Assembly (NCBI GenBank): GCA_003213355.1
Contig: QCND01000005.1
Location: 1 to 44,460, forward strand
Origin: Prochlorococcus sp. AG-424-E20
Lineage (GTDB): Bacteria; Cyanobacteriota; Cyanobacteriia; PCC-6307; Cyanobiaceae
DNA: 44,460 nucleotides
Direction of reading: 5' to 3'
Below the pieces are notes generated by a model. It saw nothing but the letters and a program-made list of their open reading frames with translations, made no database searches and was not told the origin of the DNA. Within the stretch, counting starts at the first letter, position 1; every line of letters starts with the position of its first letter. This document shows, in pieces, positions 11,416 to 20,701 of the stretch. The translations under genes and the position numbers were made by a program.

Positions 11416-12345
11416 TTACGACGCGACAGGGAGTCTAATTTTTTTAGCTAATCCAATTGCTTTCAAAAAACGTATGTGTTGCCAAGTTAGATCTATTTGT
11501 TTTCGTTGAAGGCCATGCTTTGCTGAATTAGGGAAAGCATGATGATTATTGTGCCATCCTTCACCAAATGTGAGAGCTGCTACCCATTTATTATTTTTTG
11601 AATTATCCCCACTCTCATAAGCAATAGTTCCCCAACAATGAGTTGCTGAATTAACTAGCCAAGTTATGTGATAAACAAAAACGAGTCTTAGAGGTATTCC
11701 CCATAGGACCATTGCCCATCCTCCAACTCCAGCTGATTGTCCAATTAAATAAAGTGTCGCGCCTAAGGGTAGTTGCAAAAGTAAAAAATTTTTGTTTAAG
11801 AAACGATAGTAAGGATCTTTGATTAAATCTCCAGAAAGTCTTGGAACCGCTTTCATGGCAGGCACATCTTCAAACATCCATCCCATGTGACTCCACCAGA
11901 ATCCTTTATTGCTGTTATGGTGATCAGCTTCAGTATCGGAAAAAGTATGATGATGCCTATGAAGACCGACCCAATCAATTGGCCCATGTTGGCAACTTAA
12001 TGCTCCACAAGTTGCAAAAAATCTTTCAAGCCATTTTGGAACTTGAAAAGAACGATGTGAAAGAAGGCGATGATATCCTGTCGTTACTCCCAAGCAAGCA
12101 GTAACCCAATACAAGAAAATAAATCCAGAAAATGCTAGCCAGCTCCAAAATTGAGCTTGCAAGGTAAATATTGTTAGAGCATGTATTGTCAGCATAAATA
12201 TGACTGTTCCCCATCTTTTTCTAGCCCTTTTATTCTGAATCCGCCTTGGTACATGGCCTTGGAGCTTCTTAGATGCAGCCATTGCTTTATCGGCAGCAAC
12301 AGGTTTTTTTAATGGAGCCGAAGCCTCGATCAAACTTGAAACCAT
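11416..12345 (-). CDS. desC: Acyl-lipid (delta-9 type) fatty acid desaturase
   Basis: Membrane di-iron desaturase introducing a double bond into membrane lipid acyl chains. The 309-residue product has all three histidine boxes: HRLLSH at 92-97, HRHHH at 129-133 and HNNHH at 265-269, with hydrophobic segments between them (about 47-85 and 187-232). The pattern GYHRLLSHRSF and GEGWHNNHHAFP fits the DesC/stearoyl-CoA desaturase group rather than DesA or DesB. An N-terminal stretch of about 45 residues is rich in Ala, Lys and Arg and is not part of the catalytic domain; a later Met at residue 22 is an alternative start. It is divergent from the HTH-like gene at 12425, with a 79-base shared upstream region. 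Confidence 0.9.
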   Translation of the reverse strand: MVSSLIEASAPLKKPVAADKAMAASKKLQGHVPRRIQNKRARKRWGTVIFMLTIHALTIFTLQAQFWSWLAFSGFIFLYWVTACLGVTTGYHRLLSHRSFQVPKWLERFFATCGALSCQHGPIDWVGLHRHHHTFSDTEADHHNSNKGFWWSHMGWMFEDVPAMKAVPRLSGDLIKDPYYRFLNKNFLLLQLPLGATLYLIGQSAGVGGWAMVLWGIPLRLVFVYHITWLVNSATHCWGTIAYESGDNSKNNKWVAALTFGEGWHNNHHAFPNSAKHGLQRKQIDLTWQHIRFLKAIGLAKKIRLPVAS

Positions 12346-12365
12346 CAGCGATCTGTCTACGTTGT

Positions 12366-12378
12366 GTATATAATATAC
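12366..12378. promoter_or_regulatory. Palindromic TATA-rich element in the divergent desC / 12425 gap
   Basis: A perfect palindrome with a single central base (GTATAT, A, ATATAC) lies in the 79-base gap between two divergent genes. It contains TATAAT at 12369-12374 on the plus strand, which is the bacterial -10 consensus, about 50 bases before the GTG start at 12425; the other strand reads as a similar AT-rich -10-like element for the desaturase. A promoter, or overlapping divergent promoters, is the simplest reading. No matching -35 is obvious. Confidence 0.45.
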
Positions 12379-12424
12379 GATAAGGATCCTAATCAGGTCT
12401 ATTTACCAATCTTGAATGTGATTT

Positions 12425-13159
12425 GTGACCTCTAGTTTTCGGGATCAACTAACTGCAGGCAGAAGGGCTATGGCTCATCTAGTGCATGTATGGCATGAGC
12501 GTAATGGCTGGTCTCATAAAGTTCTTCCTGCTTTGGCTGAATGCTTGGATCTAGGTAGAGTTCACAGTTCCCAAATCTCAAATCTAAGAAATGGAAAACT
12601 TGTATCTCCAAGCCCTGAAGTATTTTTTACGTTGGGTAGGGTTAATCAAGTACTTTCTCGTGGGTTGGAAAATATAGAAAGTCAAATATTAAACGTTCAT
12701 CCTGAGTTGCTTAGATCGCTTCAAGAATCAGCTATCCCTGTTGACGGAAATGATAATAATCCACTTTCTGCTGGTGATTTTTTTGAGATTTTTGTTGGCT
12801 TAGCGTCTTTGCCGTCCTCCTTTGATTGGTTTATTGAGGAGACTGAGGCTCCTCAACTTAGCGCTGCTTTGGCAGAATATTTATGTAAAGGAAGGTCTTG
12901 GAGAATGTGTAGAGAGCAAGTCATGTCAGCATATCCTGTAAGCAAAAAGCAACGAAGAGAAAGATTTGAAGCAGTTATGGCGGGTTTAAGGGATTACACA
13001 GCTGAGGAGCTTGATGGTGAATTGTTAGATTTACATGCAACAAATAAATTGTTAAATACAACTAACTTGCAAGGTGCAGATGACTTTTTGGAAAATCTTC
13101 GCCAAAAAGGCTTATTACTTAAAGATCAAGAAAAATTAGAGATTATTTTTTCAGATTAA
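12425..13159 (+). CDS. Conserved hypothetical protein, possible helix-turn-helix domain
   Basis: A 244-residue soluble protein of unknown function. Residues about 25-70 (GWSHKVLPALAECLDLGRVH, then SSQISNLRNGKLVSPSPEVF) look like a degenerate HTH: a helix, a turn, then SSQISNLRNG resembling an XRE-type recognition helix. The rest is helical without catalytic motifs. The start is probably GTG 12425; a Met at residue 16 is an alternative. It heads a plus-strand series with a PLP enzyme (38 bases downstream), gcvH and gcvP, which raises the possibility that it regulates or serves them. DNA binding is inferred from pattern only. Confidence 0.75.
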   Translation: MTSSFRDQLTAGRRAMAHLVHVWHERNGWSHKVLPALAECLDLGRVHSSQISNLRNGKLVSPSPEVFFTLGRVNQVLSRGLENIESQILNVHPELLRSLQESAIPVDGNDNNPLSAGDFFEIFVGLASLPSSFDWFIEETEAPQLSAALAEYLCKGRSWRMCREQVMSAYPVSKKQRRERFEAVMAGLRDYTAEELDGELLDLHATNKLLNTTNLQGADDFLENLRQKGLLLKDQEKLEIIFSD

Positions 13160-13197
13160 TTAATTTAAAATTTATTAAAGCTCAATTAAAAGACAAT

Positions 13198-14463
13198 ATG
13201 TTAAATAATTCTGCTAAAAATTTGGTTGACAATATAGAAAAGAAATTATATTTATTGATTAAAGAAAAGACTGATAGCATAACATTTAAATTAGAAAAGG
13301 TATTAAAGGCTTTTTCTGATTCTCATCTAAATGTACAACATTTTGCATCTTTAACAGGTTATGGACATGGAGATTTAGGGAGAGACATAATTGATAAAAT
13401 TTTTGCAAATGTTTTAGATGCTGAAAAGGCAGCAGTAAGGCTTCAGCTTGTTAGTGGAACGCATGCTATTACATCATCGTTGTTTGGGGTCTTAAGACCA
13501 GGAGACTCTTTGCTATCTGTTACTGGAAGACCTTATGAATCACTTGAAGAAGTAATTGGATTGAGGGGAACTGGACTAGGATCTTTGATTGAGTTTGGTG
13601 TTAATTATGACGAAATATCTTTAAAAAATGATGGAAACATAGATTTTGTAGCGTTAGAAAATGCTTTAAATATACCTAGGAAATTAATTTTTATACAACG
13701 TAGCTGTGGTTATACATGGCGCCCATCTTTGAGCATTGAGGTGATTAAAGAGATTTGTTATTTATGTCATAAGATTCAGCCTAACTGTATTTGCTTTGTA
13801 GATAACTGCTATGGAGAATTCGTAGAAACTAAGGAACCAACCTCAGTAGGGGCAGATTTAATTGCAGGTTCTTTAATAAAAAATCTAGGTGGAACCATCG
13901 TTCCTACTGGTGGATATATTGCGGGAAAATCTGATTTAGTTGATAAAGCATGTTGTCGCTTGACTGCTCCAGGTATTGGAGCTGAGGGTGGTATTACTTT
14001 TGACTTGAATAGAACTATTTTACAAGGACTGTTTTTGGCGCCTCAAATGGTTGCAGAGGCCCTAATTGGTGCTGAGATTATTTCCTCTACGTTTAGTGAA
14101 TTGGGTTTTCAAGTGTTGCCAACACCAGGTTCTATGCGAGCTGATTTGATTCAAGTAGTAAGAATCGGCGATCCAAAAATTCTACAAATTATTTGTAGGT
14201 CTTTTCAGGAAAAATCACCTATTGGATCTTTTCTCGATCCAATACCTGCTCCAATGCCTGGGTATGAAAATAACTTAGTCATGGCTGGAGGAACTTTCGT
14301 AGATGGCAGTACGAGTGAATTTTCTGCTGATGCCCCCATGAAACCTCCATTTGATCTATTTATTCAAGGAGGATCTCATCGTTCTCATGTCAAAATTGCT
14401 TTGATTCATGCACTATCAAATTTATTTCAGGCAGGATTGATCAAATTGCCCCAGAATGGTTAA
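13198..14463 (+). CDS. PLP-dependent enzyme of the Met_gamma_lyase (PF06838, 'aluminum resistance') family
   Basis: A 421-residue fold-type I aminotransferase-like protein. The PLP elements are visible: VSGTHAI near residues 86-91 for phosphate binding, the Asp in VDNCYGEF (D202), and the Schiff-base lysine in SLIKNLGG (K228). The C-terminal region PMKPPFDLFIQGGSHRSHVKIA is typical of the family. The databases call this family methionine gamma-lyase-like or aluminum resistance protein, but the physiological substrate is not established. It lies 20 bases upstream of gcvH and 38 bases downstream of the HTH-like gene, all on plus, so a role in amino-acid or one-carbon metabolism is a reasonable guess. 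Confidence 0.85.
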   Translation: MLNNSAKNLVDNIEKKLYLLIKEKTDSITFKLEKVLKAFSDSHLNVQHFASLTGYGHGDLGRDIIDKIFANVLDAEKAAVRLQLVSGTHAITSSLFGVLRPGDSLLSVTGRPYESLEEVIGLRGTGLGSLIEFGVNYDEISLKNDGNIDFVALENALNIPRKLIFIQRSCGYTWRPSLSIEVIKEICYLCHKIQPNCICFVDNCYGEFVETKEPTSVGADLIAGSLIKNLGGTIVPTGGYIAGKSDLVDKACCRLTAPGIGAEGGITFDLNRTILQGLFLAPQMVAEALIGAEIISSTFSELGFQVLPTPGSMRADLIQVVRIGDPKILQIICRSFQEKSPIGSFLDPIPAPMPGYENNLVMAGGTFVDGSTSEFSADAPMKPPFDLFIQGGSHRSHVKIALIHALSNLFQAGLIKLPQNG

Positions 14464-14483
14464 GCGTTTTTCGTTTTGACGCA

Positions 14484-14870
14484 ATGCCTTTTTCCTTCCC
14501 CGATCATTTTCGTTTTGCTGATAGCCATGAATATGCTTTCTCTGAAAATGCGTTAGTTCGAATTGGTATCAGTGAATTTGCGGTTGATCAATTAGGAGAT
14601 ATCGTGTTTGTTGATTTACCAGAGGAGGGTACTTCAATAGCAAAAGGAGAGAGCTTTGGCTCAGTAGAGTCAGTAAAGGCTGTTGAAGATATGTATGCCC
14701 CAGTGAGCGGAGAAATTGTCCACAGAAATAATTCTGTTTTGGCAAGCCCAGAGGAACTTCAAAATGATCCTCATGGCGAAGGATGGTTATTAATAATTCG
14801 TCCTGATAACCCTGATGAACTAAAAGAGCTTATGGACTCTGAAACTTATTCAAAGAAAATTTCTGCATAA
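14484..14870 (+). CDS. gcvH: Glycine cleavage system H protein
   Basis: Lipoyl carrier that shuttles the aminomethyl group between the P, T and L proteins of the glycine cleavage system, which in cyanobacteria helps in photorespiratory glycine oxidation. The 128-residue product contains the lipoylation site in ESVKAVEDMYAPVSGEI with the modified lysine at K65. It opens with FPDHFRFADSHEYA and contains VRIGISEFAVDQLGDIVFVDLP, the standard H-protein sequence pattern. It is 20 bases downstream of the PLP enzyme gene and about 100 bases upstream of gcvP on the same strand. Confidence 0.97.
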   Translation: MPFSFPDHFRFADSHEYAFSENALVRIGISEFAVDQLGDIVFVDLPEEGTSIAKGESFGSVESVKAVEDMYAPVSGEIVHRNNSVLASPEELQNDPHGEGWLLIIRPDNPDELKELMDSETYSKKISA

Positions 14871-14970
14871 ATTTTGCTGAATAATTTTTTCTTACAACAA
14901 ATTGGGAAATTTTTCTCTACACTGGCCTTCGTTCAAATAACTTAATTTGCTTGTGCTTGAGAACAAGCTC

Positions 14971-17877
14971 ATGTCAAAAGAAGAATTAAAGGATTTTACT
15001 TTTAAGTCTCGCCATATTGGTCCAACTAGCGAAGATGAAGCTTTAATGCTTCAATATCTTGGTTATGAAAATTCGGAAGAATTTATATCTTCTGTAATTC
15101 CCAATGAAATATTTGATTCAGATGACAAGGTTGTTTCTATCCCAGATGGGTGTGATCAAAATCAAGCGTTAAAAGAAATCAATATAATTTCAAAGAAAAA
15201 TGTTGAACATCGTTCGTTGATTGGTCTGGGTTATCATTCGACTGTTATACCTCCAGTCATACAAAGAAATGTTCTGGAAAATCCTAATTGGTATACAGCT
15301 TATACTCCTTATCAAGCAGAAATATCTCAAGGGAGATTAGAAGCTTTATTTAATTTTCAAACGTTAATAAGTGAATTAACGGGTTTGCCCATATCAAATG
15401 CGTCTTTACTTGACGAAGCCACTGCGGCAGCGGAGGCAATAAGCTTGAGTTTGGCTGTTAGAAAAAATAAAAATGCTAAAAAGTTTTTAGTTGACCAAGA
15501 AATTTTGCCTCAAACATTGGATGTATTACAAACTCGATGTAAACCGCTAGGCATTTCCATTGAGATGTTTGATAACAATAATTTTGAAATCGATAATGAT
15601 GTTTTTGGAATTCTTATTCAGTTACCTGGGAAAAATGGTCGTATTTGGGACCCAACCAAACTAATTAATGATGTACATGAATTTAATGCAATCGTTACCA
15701 TTGCAATTGATCCTTTAGCTCAAGTTTTGATTAAACCTATGGGCGAGCTTGGCGCAGATATTGTAGTTGGAAGTGCACAAAGATTTGGAGTTCCAATTGC
15801 TTTTGGTGGACCACATGCCGCTTTTTTTGCGACTAAAGAAATATATAAAAGACAAATCCCTGGAAGAATAGTTGGGCAATCAGTTGACGTAGAAGGAAAT
15901 CAAGCATTGAGACTTGCACTTCAAACTAGAGAGCAGCATATTCGAAGAGATAAAGCAACAAGTAACATTTGCACAGCTCAAGTCTTACTAGCTGTTCTTT
16001 CTTCTTTTTATGCAGTACATCACGGCCCAAAAGGTCTGAAGCAAATTGCAGAAAAGCTGGTCAAATATAGATCAAATTTTGAATCTATTTTAATAAATTT
16101 AGACTATCCTGTAAATAAATATTCGGCATTTGATAGTTTTGATGTTTATTGTCCGGAAGCATCGAAAGTTATTCAGTTAGCATCTGAAAAAGGATATAAC
16201 TTTAGAGTTCTTCCTATTGGATCAGATGTTCATGATGCTAAGGGTTTTGGTGTGACTTTTGATGAATTAACATGCGATGAAGAAATTTATAAATTGTATC
16301 AAATACTTGCACAAGTTAAAGGAAAAAAAGTTCATGATCTTTCTAATATTATCAATGAGAATGAATCACTAATTGATATTCCACTCCGAGAAAAACCTTG
16401 GCTTGAACAATCGGTATTTAATCAATATCAAAGCGAGACTGATTTAATGAGATACATACATTATTTGGTATCGAAAGATTTTTCTTTAGTTCAAGGAATG
16501 ATTCCTCTTGGGAGTTGCACAATGAAGTTGAATGCAGCTGCGGAACTTTTACCAATTGAATGGAGCGAATTTTCCTCCATTCATCCTTTTTCTCCTCATA
16601 CTCAATTAACTGGATTTCAGGAAATAATTAGTGACCTTGAAAACTGGCTTTCTGCTTTAACAGGTTTTCAGGGAGTTTCTCTTCAGCCAAATGCAGGATC
16701 TCAAGGAGAATTTGCTGGTTTGCTTGTAATACGTTCTTGGCATCAGTCTCTTGGAGAGGGCCATAGAAATATTTGCTTGATTCCAACAAGTGCTCACGGT
16801 ACGAATCCAGCTAGTGCGGTAATGTCTGGCTTTAAAGTTGTCTCAGTTAAATGTGATGAATATGGCAATGTTGATTTAGAAGACTTAAGAAATAAATCAA
16901 AGATTCATTCAAAGAATTTGGCTGCATTGATGGTTACCTACCCTTCAACTCATGGAGTGTTTGAGCCAAATATTCGTCAAATTTGTCAAGTTATTCATCA
17001 AGAGGGTGGTCAGGTCTATTTGGATGGTGCAAATCTGAATGCTCAAGTAGGTATTTGCAGGCCGGGATCATATGGCATAGATGTTTGTCATTTAAATCTT
17101 CATAAAACTTTTGCTATTCCTCATGGAGGAGGAGGGCCAGGAGTAGGTCCTATAGCTGTTGCTGGTCATTTAGTTCCTTATCTTCCTGGACATCCAATTG
17201 TTAATTGTGGGGGTGAAAAAGCTATTTCTTCTGTCTCTGGAGCACCGTATGGCAGTGCTGGCATATTGCCCATCAGTTGGATGTATATTCGAATGATGGG
17301 TAGCGATGGTTTACGTAAAGCGAGTTCTATTGCAATTCTCTCTGCTAATTACCTAGCAAAACGACTTGATCCTTATTATCAAGTTTTATTTAAAGATCCC
17401 AATGGTCTTGTAGCTCATGAATGCATATTAGATTTACGCCCTTTAAAGAGTCAGTTAGGTATCGAAGTTGAGGATGTTGCGAAGAGATTGATGGATTATG
17501 GCTTTCATGCTCCAACAATAAGTTGGCCTGTCGCTGGAACTTTGATGGTTGAACCTACAGAGAGCGAAAGTTTGGCTGAATTAGATCGTTTTTGTGCGGC
17601 TATGATTGGAATACGAGAAGAAATTGAACAAATAAAATTAGGAAATATTGATCCTATTAATAATCCTTTAAAACAATCCCCACATACTTTAAAAACAGTT
17701 ACCTCTGATGATTGGGATAGACCTTATTCTCGTAAAGAAGCAGCTTTTCCCTTGTCTAGCCAGGAAAAATATAAATTTTGGCCATCGGTTTCACGTATTA
17801 ATAATGCTTATGGAGACAGGAATTTGATATGTAGTTGTCCTTCAGTGCAAGATTTAGAAGATATTAATTCTATTTGA
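14971..17877 (+). CDS. gcvP: Glycine dehydrogenase (decarboxylating), glycine cleavage P protein
   Basis: PLP enzyme that decarboxylates glycine and loads the aminomethyl group onto GcvH. With ATG 14971 the product is 968 residues, the usual size for a single-chain GcvP; in-frame TTG 14947 and GTG 14953 would add up to eight residues and are less likely. The N-terminal half has [17 protein letters not shown] and [13 protein letters not shown]. The C-terminal catalytic half has [24 protein letters not shown], and the PLP-lysine segment [16 protein letters not shown] encoded near 17093-17140. gcvT is not in the window. A hairpin with a short T-run follows the stop. Confidence 0.98.
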   Translation: MSKEELKDFTFKSRHIGPTSEDEALMLQYLGYENSEEFISSVIPNEIFDSDDKVVSIPDGCDQNQALKEINIISKKNVEHRSLIGLGYHSTVIPPVIQRNVLENPNWYTAYTPYQAEISQGRLEALFNFQTLISELTGLPISNASLLDEATAAAEAISLSLAVRKNKNAKKFLVDQEILPQTLDVLQTRCKPLGISIEMFDNNNFEIDNDVFGILIQLPGKNGRIWDPTKLINDVHEFNAIVTIAIDPLAQVLIKPMGELGADIVVGSAQRFGVPIAFGGPHAAFFATKEIYKRQIPGRIVGQSVDVEGNQALRLALQTREQHIRRDKATSNICTAQVLLAVLSSFYAVHHGPKGLKQIAEKLVKYRSNFESILINLDYPVNKYSAFDSFDVYCPEASKVIQLASEKGYNFRVLPIGSDVHDAKGFGVTFDELTCDEEIYKLYQILAQVKGKKVHDLSNIINENESLIDIPLREKPWLEQSVFNQYQSETDLMRYIHYLVSKDFSLVQGMIPLGSCTMKLNAAAELLPIEWSEFSSIHPFSPHTQLTGFQEIISDLENWLSALTGFQGVSLQPNAGSQGEFAGLLVIRSWHQSLGEGHRNICLIPTSAHGTNPASAVMSGFKVVSVKCDEYGNVDLEDLRNKSKIHSKNLAALMVTYPSTHGVFEPNIRQICQVIHQEGGQVYLDGANLNAQVGICRPGSYGIDVCHLNLHKTFAIPHGGGGPGVGPIAVAGHLVPYLPGHPIVNCGGEKAISSVSGAPYGSAGILPISWMYIRMMGSDGLRKASSIAILSANYLAKRLDPYYQVLFKDPNGLVAHECILDLRPLKSQLGIEVEDVAKRLMDYGFHAPTISWPVAGTLMVEPTESESLAELDRFCAAMIGIREEIEQIKLGNIDPINNPLKQSPHTLKTVTSDDWDRPYSRKEAAFPLSSQEKYKFWPSVSRINNAYGDRNLICSCPSVQDLEDINSI

Positions 17878-17913
17878 AGACTGGTTAAAACTTGTTTTAT
17901 TAGTTAAATTTCA

Positions 17914-17944
17914 ACCGAAAACCAAATTATTGGTTATTTTTGGT
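17914..17944 (+). terminator. Putative terminator after gcvP
   Basis: The arms AACCAA (17920-17925) and TTGGTT (17930-17935) close a four-base loop and are followed by a T-rich run at 17937-17941. An outer ACC (17914-17916) can pair with GGT (17942-17944) across a bulge. It lies 36 bases after the gcvP stop, on the transcribed strand. The stem is short and AT-rich, so activity is uncertain. Confidence 0.45.
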
Positions 17945-18002
17945 CTGTTTTGCAATTTTTTCTTTTAATCTTTGCCACAGCCTAAAATTATATGGGGACT
18001 AA

Positions 18003-18263
18003 ATGAACAAAAAGACATCTTTTGATCTTTCAGATCAAATGAATAAAAAGGATGATTTGTCCTTGCCTTCTTTTTCTAATTGCTTTGAATCTGTTTTAAA
18101 CAAAGGAGAACTTTTACAAGTTGCTGGAACGAATGTTGTTAGAGTCCCGTTTGGGGTTCGTCAGCCTAAGAAACAAAGGCCAGCAAAAGTTTCTCCATGG
18201 GCGACTTTGGTATTACCACTGCAATCATTTGATTCTCCCACTCCACCTCCTCATGCTGCGTAA
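18003..18263 (+). CDS. Small conserved-looking hypothetical protein (86 aa)
   Basis: An 86-residue protein with no recognised domain. The N-terminus is polar, rich in Lys, Asp and Ser. The middle (SCFESVLNKGEL-type helix then LLQVAGTNVVRVPFGVRQPKKQRPAK) looks folded, and the tail is Pro/His-rich (FDSPTPPPHAA). The start ATG 18003 follows a gap of 125 bases after gcvP; a Met at residue 13 is an alternative. The stop lies three bases from the end of the convergent sqdX gene. The AGTNVVRVPFG segment suggests a short beta element, but I do not assign a function. Confidence 0.6.
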   Translation: MNKKTSFDLSDQMNKKDDLSLPSFSNCFESVLNKGELLQVAGTNVVRVPFGVRQPKKQRPAKVSPWATLVLPLQSFDSPTPPPHAA

Positions 18264-18266
18264 AAA

Positions 18267-19415
18267 CTAAGCAGCAACATTTGATTGTTTTTTGTCTAGT
18301 ACGTCTTCGTAATAACTTCTCAATTGTTTTGTAGCGCTTGCCCATCCCCATCTCTCAGCTTCTGAACGAGCTGCTTTTCTCATGGCTGTGCGCTCTATTT
18401 CGTTGCCCAATAATTTTTTTGTAGCCTCAATTAAACTTAAAGCCCCATCCTTTTCTCCATCAGGATTGTATAAACATCCATTTTCTCCATCTGAAATGAT
18501 ATCTGGTATTCCACCTTTATTTGCTCCTACGACTGGGCATCCAGCAGCCATTGCCTCTAACAGAACTAATCCCAAGGTTTCTGTGCTTGAGGGGAATAAA
18601 AAGGCATCACCGGATGCATAAGCACTTGCTAGTTCATTCCCACTTAAATATCCCACAAAGGTAGTTGAGGTTCCCTGGAAAATTTTTTCTAATTGTTGTC
18701 TATATGGACCATCTCCAACAAGAGCTAGTCGAGTTCTTGGAAGTGCTTCAAGTACAGGTTTAATTCTTTCAATTTGTTTTTCTGCGGAGAGTCTTCCCAC
18801 ATATATCAATAGAGATCCTTCATCGCTAAAACTTCCTAAAAGACGTTTTCTCATTTCTTCGTCTCTGAGTTCTGGTTTGAAAATATCTGTATCAACTCCT
18901 CTTTGCCATAACGCGGTATTTTGAATTCCTTTTTCTGAGAGTTCTTGCACCATTGCAGTGGAAGTACACAGATTTAGAGTTGCTTGATTATGAGCCGCTT
19001 TTAACAATTCCCATAAAAGCGGCTCTAACATTCCCATTCCATAGTGTTCTAAATACTTTGGTAAATGAGTGTGATAACTAGCTACAAGGGGGATATTGTT
19101 TGTTTTGGCTAGCCAAATACCACCTAATCCAAGTACAGCAGGGTTAACGACATGTATTAAGTCAGGTTGAAAGTTTTCTAATTCATCTGAAACACCTGGA
19201 CCAGGGAGCCCTAGCTTTAGTTCTGGATATAAAGGTAATGGCATCGCGGGTACACCTATAACTTTTGCACCCATATATATTGATGGGCAGCCTTCTGGAC
19301 AAAAAACAGTTACTTCATCACCAGATGCCACTAGATTTTGAATTGTTTTAGTTAAACGAGTGACTATCCCATCAACTTTGGGTAGGAAAGTTTCTGTAAA
19401 GAAAGCTATTTTCAC
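18267..19415 (-). CDS. sqdX: Sulfoquinovosyltransferase (SQDG synthase) SqdX
   Basis: GT4-family glycosyltransferase that transfers sulfoquinovose from UDP-sulfoquinovose to diacylglycerol, giving the thylakoid sulfolipid SQDG. The 382-residue product begins MKIAFFTETFLPKVDGIVTR, typical of GT4 enzymes of this group. The C-terminal nucleotide-sugar domain has LLIYVGRLSAEKQIE, LVGDGPYR, and FLFPSSTETLGLVLLEAMAAG, which contains the E-x7-E motif, then GCPVVGANKGGIPDII. It sits 36 bases downstream of sqdB on the same strand, the classical cyanobacterial sqdB-sqdX pair. Marine picocyanobacteria are known to rely on SQDG to save phosphorus. Confidence 0.95.
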   Translation of the reverse strand: MKIAFFTETFLPKVDGIVTRLTKTIQNLVASGDEVTVFCPEGCPSIYMGAKVIGVPAMPLPLYPELKLGLPGPGVSDELENFQPDLIHVVNPAVLGLGGIWLAKTNNIPLVASYHTHLPKYLEHYGMGMLEPLLWELLKAAHNQATLNLCTSTAMVQELSEKGIQNTALWQRGVDTDIFKPELRDEEMRKRLLGSFSDEGSLLIYVGRLSAEKQIERIKPVLEALPRTRLALVGDGPYRQQLEKIFQGTSTTFVGYLSGNELASAYASGDAFLFPSSTETLGLVLLEAMAAGCPVVGANKGGIPDIISDGENGCLYNPDGEKDGALSLIEATKKLLGNEIERTAMRKAARSEAERWGWASATKQLRSYYEDVLDKKQSNVAA

Positions 19416-19451
19416 TGAGCGTATTTGTTCAAGATTTTGTAGTAGGTAGGT

Positions 19452-20645
19452 TTAGGACTTATGGATTGCTTGTGCTTGAGTGGATGTCCATGCAGATACA
19501 CAAGGTATTCGTTTTAAATCACACCGATTTGAGAATCTTTTCGCGACATTAACAACTTCTTCTAAAAGTCCATTATCGAGAGTTGTCGGATCTAATCCAA
19601 GCTCAATAAAACATCGATTATCAACTATCAAATCATTTTCAACCGCTTCGTTTCTTGGGTTTGGAAGATAATCAATTTTTGCTCCAGTGAGAGAGGCTAC
19701 TTTTTTAGCTAATTCCCCAACTTGGTGACTTTCCGTCATTTGGTTGAAAATTTTCACCCTTTCACCCTTCTCAGGCGGGTTCTCGAGTGCCAACTGAACA
19801 CATTTTACTGAATCTTGAATATGTATAAAAGCTCTTGTTTGTCCACCAGTACCATGAACAGTTAATGGATATCCAATGGCCGCCTGCATTAAAAACCGAT
19901 TTAACACTGTTCCATAATCACCGTCATAGTCAAATCGATTAGTCAGTCTTGGGTCACGACTCGTTACATCAGTATTCGTTCCCCATACAATTCCTTGATG
20001 AAGATCAGTGATTCTGATCAGATCATTTTTGTTGTAGTAAAGAAAGAGCAATTGATCAAGCGTTTTTGTCATGTGATAAACGCTGCCAGGACTTGCTGGA
20101 TGAAGGATTTCTTCTTCAAAACGACTGCCATCTGGTTGAGGTACTTCCACTTTTAAGTAACCTTCAGGAATGGTCGCGCCTCTATGAGACCCATAGCCAT
20201 AAACTCCCATTGTCCCAAGATGAACAATGTGAATATCTAATTGAGATTCAACAATTGCGGCCAGGAGGTTATGAGTACCATTTACGTTGTTATCAACTGT
20301 ATATCTCTTGGTTGCGCTGCTTTTCATGGAATATGGAGCAGCACGCTGTTCAGCAAAATGAATTATTGAATCAGGCTTTTCCTCGATCAACAGATCTAAA
20401 AGCTTTTGATATTCAGAGGCAAGATCTAAATGAATAAAATGAATAGGTTTCCCACCTATTTCAGACCAAGCTTTAATCCTTTCTCCAATACTTGCAATTG
20501 GGGTTAAGGATTCCACTTCAAGGTCTATATCGATTTTTCGACGACTGAGATTATCCACGATGAATACATCATGACCCTTGTCAGCAAGATTCACTGCACA
20601 AGGCCATCCGCAGAAGCCGTCACCACCAAGAACGAAAACTTTCAC
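19452..20645 (-). CDS. sqdB: UDP-sulfoquinovose synthase SqdB
   Basis: Makes UDP-sulfoquinovose from UDP-glucose and sulfite, the head-group donor for SqdX. The product is 397 residues when started at GTG 20645, giving MKVFVLGGDGFCGWPCAVNL; the frame extends eight more codons upstream but the conserved Rossmann strand begins at this GTG. The NAD-binding GGDGFCG motif is at residues 7-13, and the short-chain dehydrogenase Tyr/Lys pair appears in SVYHMTKTLDQ. WGTNTDVTSRDPRLTNRFDY, a characteristic SqdB segment, is present. It lies 36 bases before sqdX and 56 bases after the Psb34-like gene. Confidence 0.96.
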   Translation of the reverse strand: MKVFVLGGDGFCGWPCAVNLADKGHDVFIVDNLSRRKIDIDLEVESLTPIASIGERIKAWSEIGGKPIHFIHLDLASEYQKLLDLLIEEKPDSIIHFAEQRAAPYSMKSSATKRYTVDNNVNGTHNLLAAIVESQLDIHIVHLGTMGVYGYGSHRGATIPEGYLKVEVPQPDGSRFEEEILHPASPGSVYHMTKTLDQLLFLYYNKNDLIRITDLHQGIVWGTNTDVTSRDPRLTNRFDYDGDYGTVLNRFLMQAAIGYPLTVHGTGGQTRAFIHIQDSVKCVQLALENPPEKGERVKIFNQMTESHQVGELAKKVASLTGAKIDYLPNPRNEAVENDLIVDNRCFIELGLDPTTLDNGLLEEVVNVAKRFSNRCDLKRIPCVSAWTSTQAQAIHKS

Positions 20646-20701
20646 TCTAAACTCCAGAAGACAGAGCAAACGCTCATATTATTCAAGCTACTACAAGGGT
20701 T

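Noticed and set aside
12366..12378. Possible NtcA box (GTA-N8-TAC) in the desC divergent region
   Set aside because: The palindrome has only seven bases between GTA and TAC, one short of the NtcA consensus spacing.
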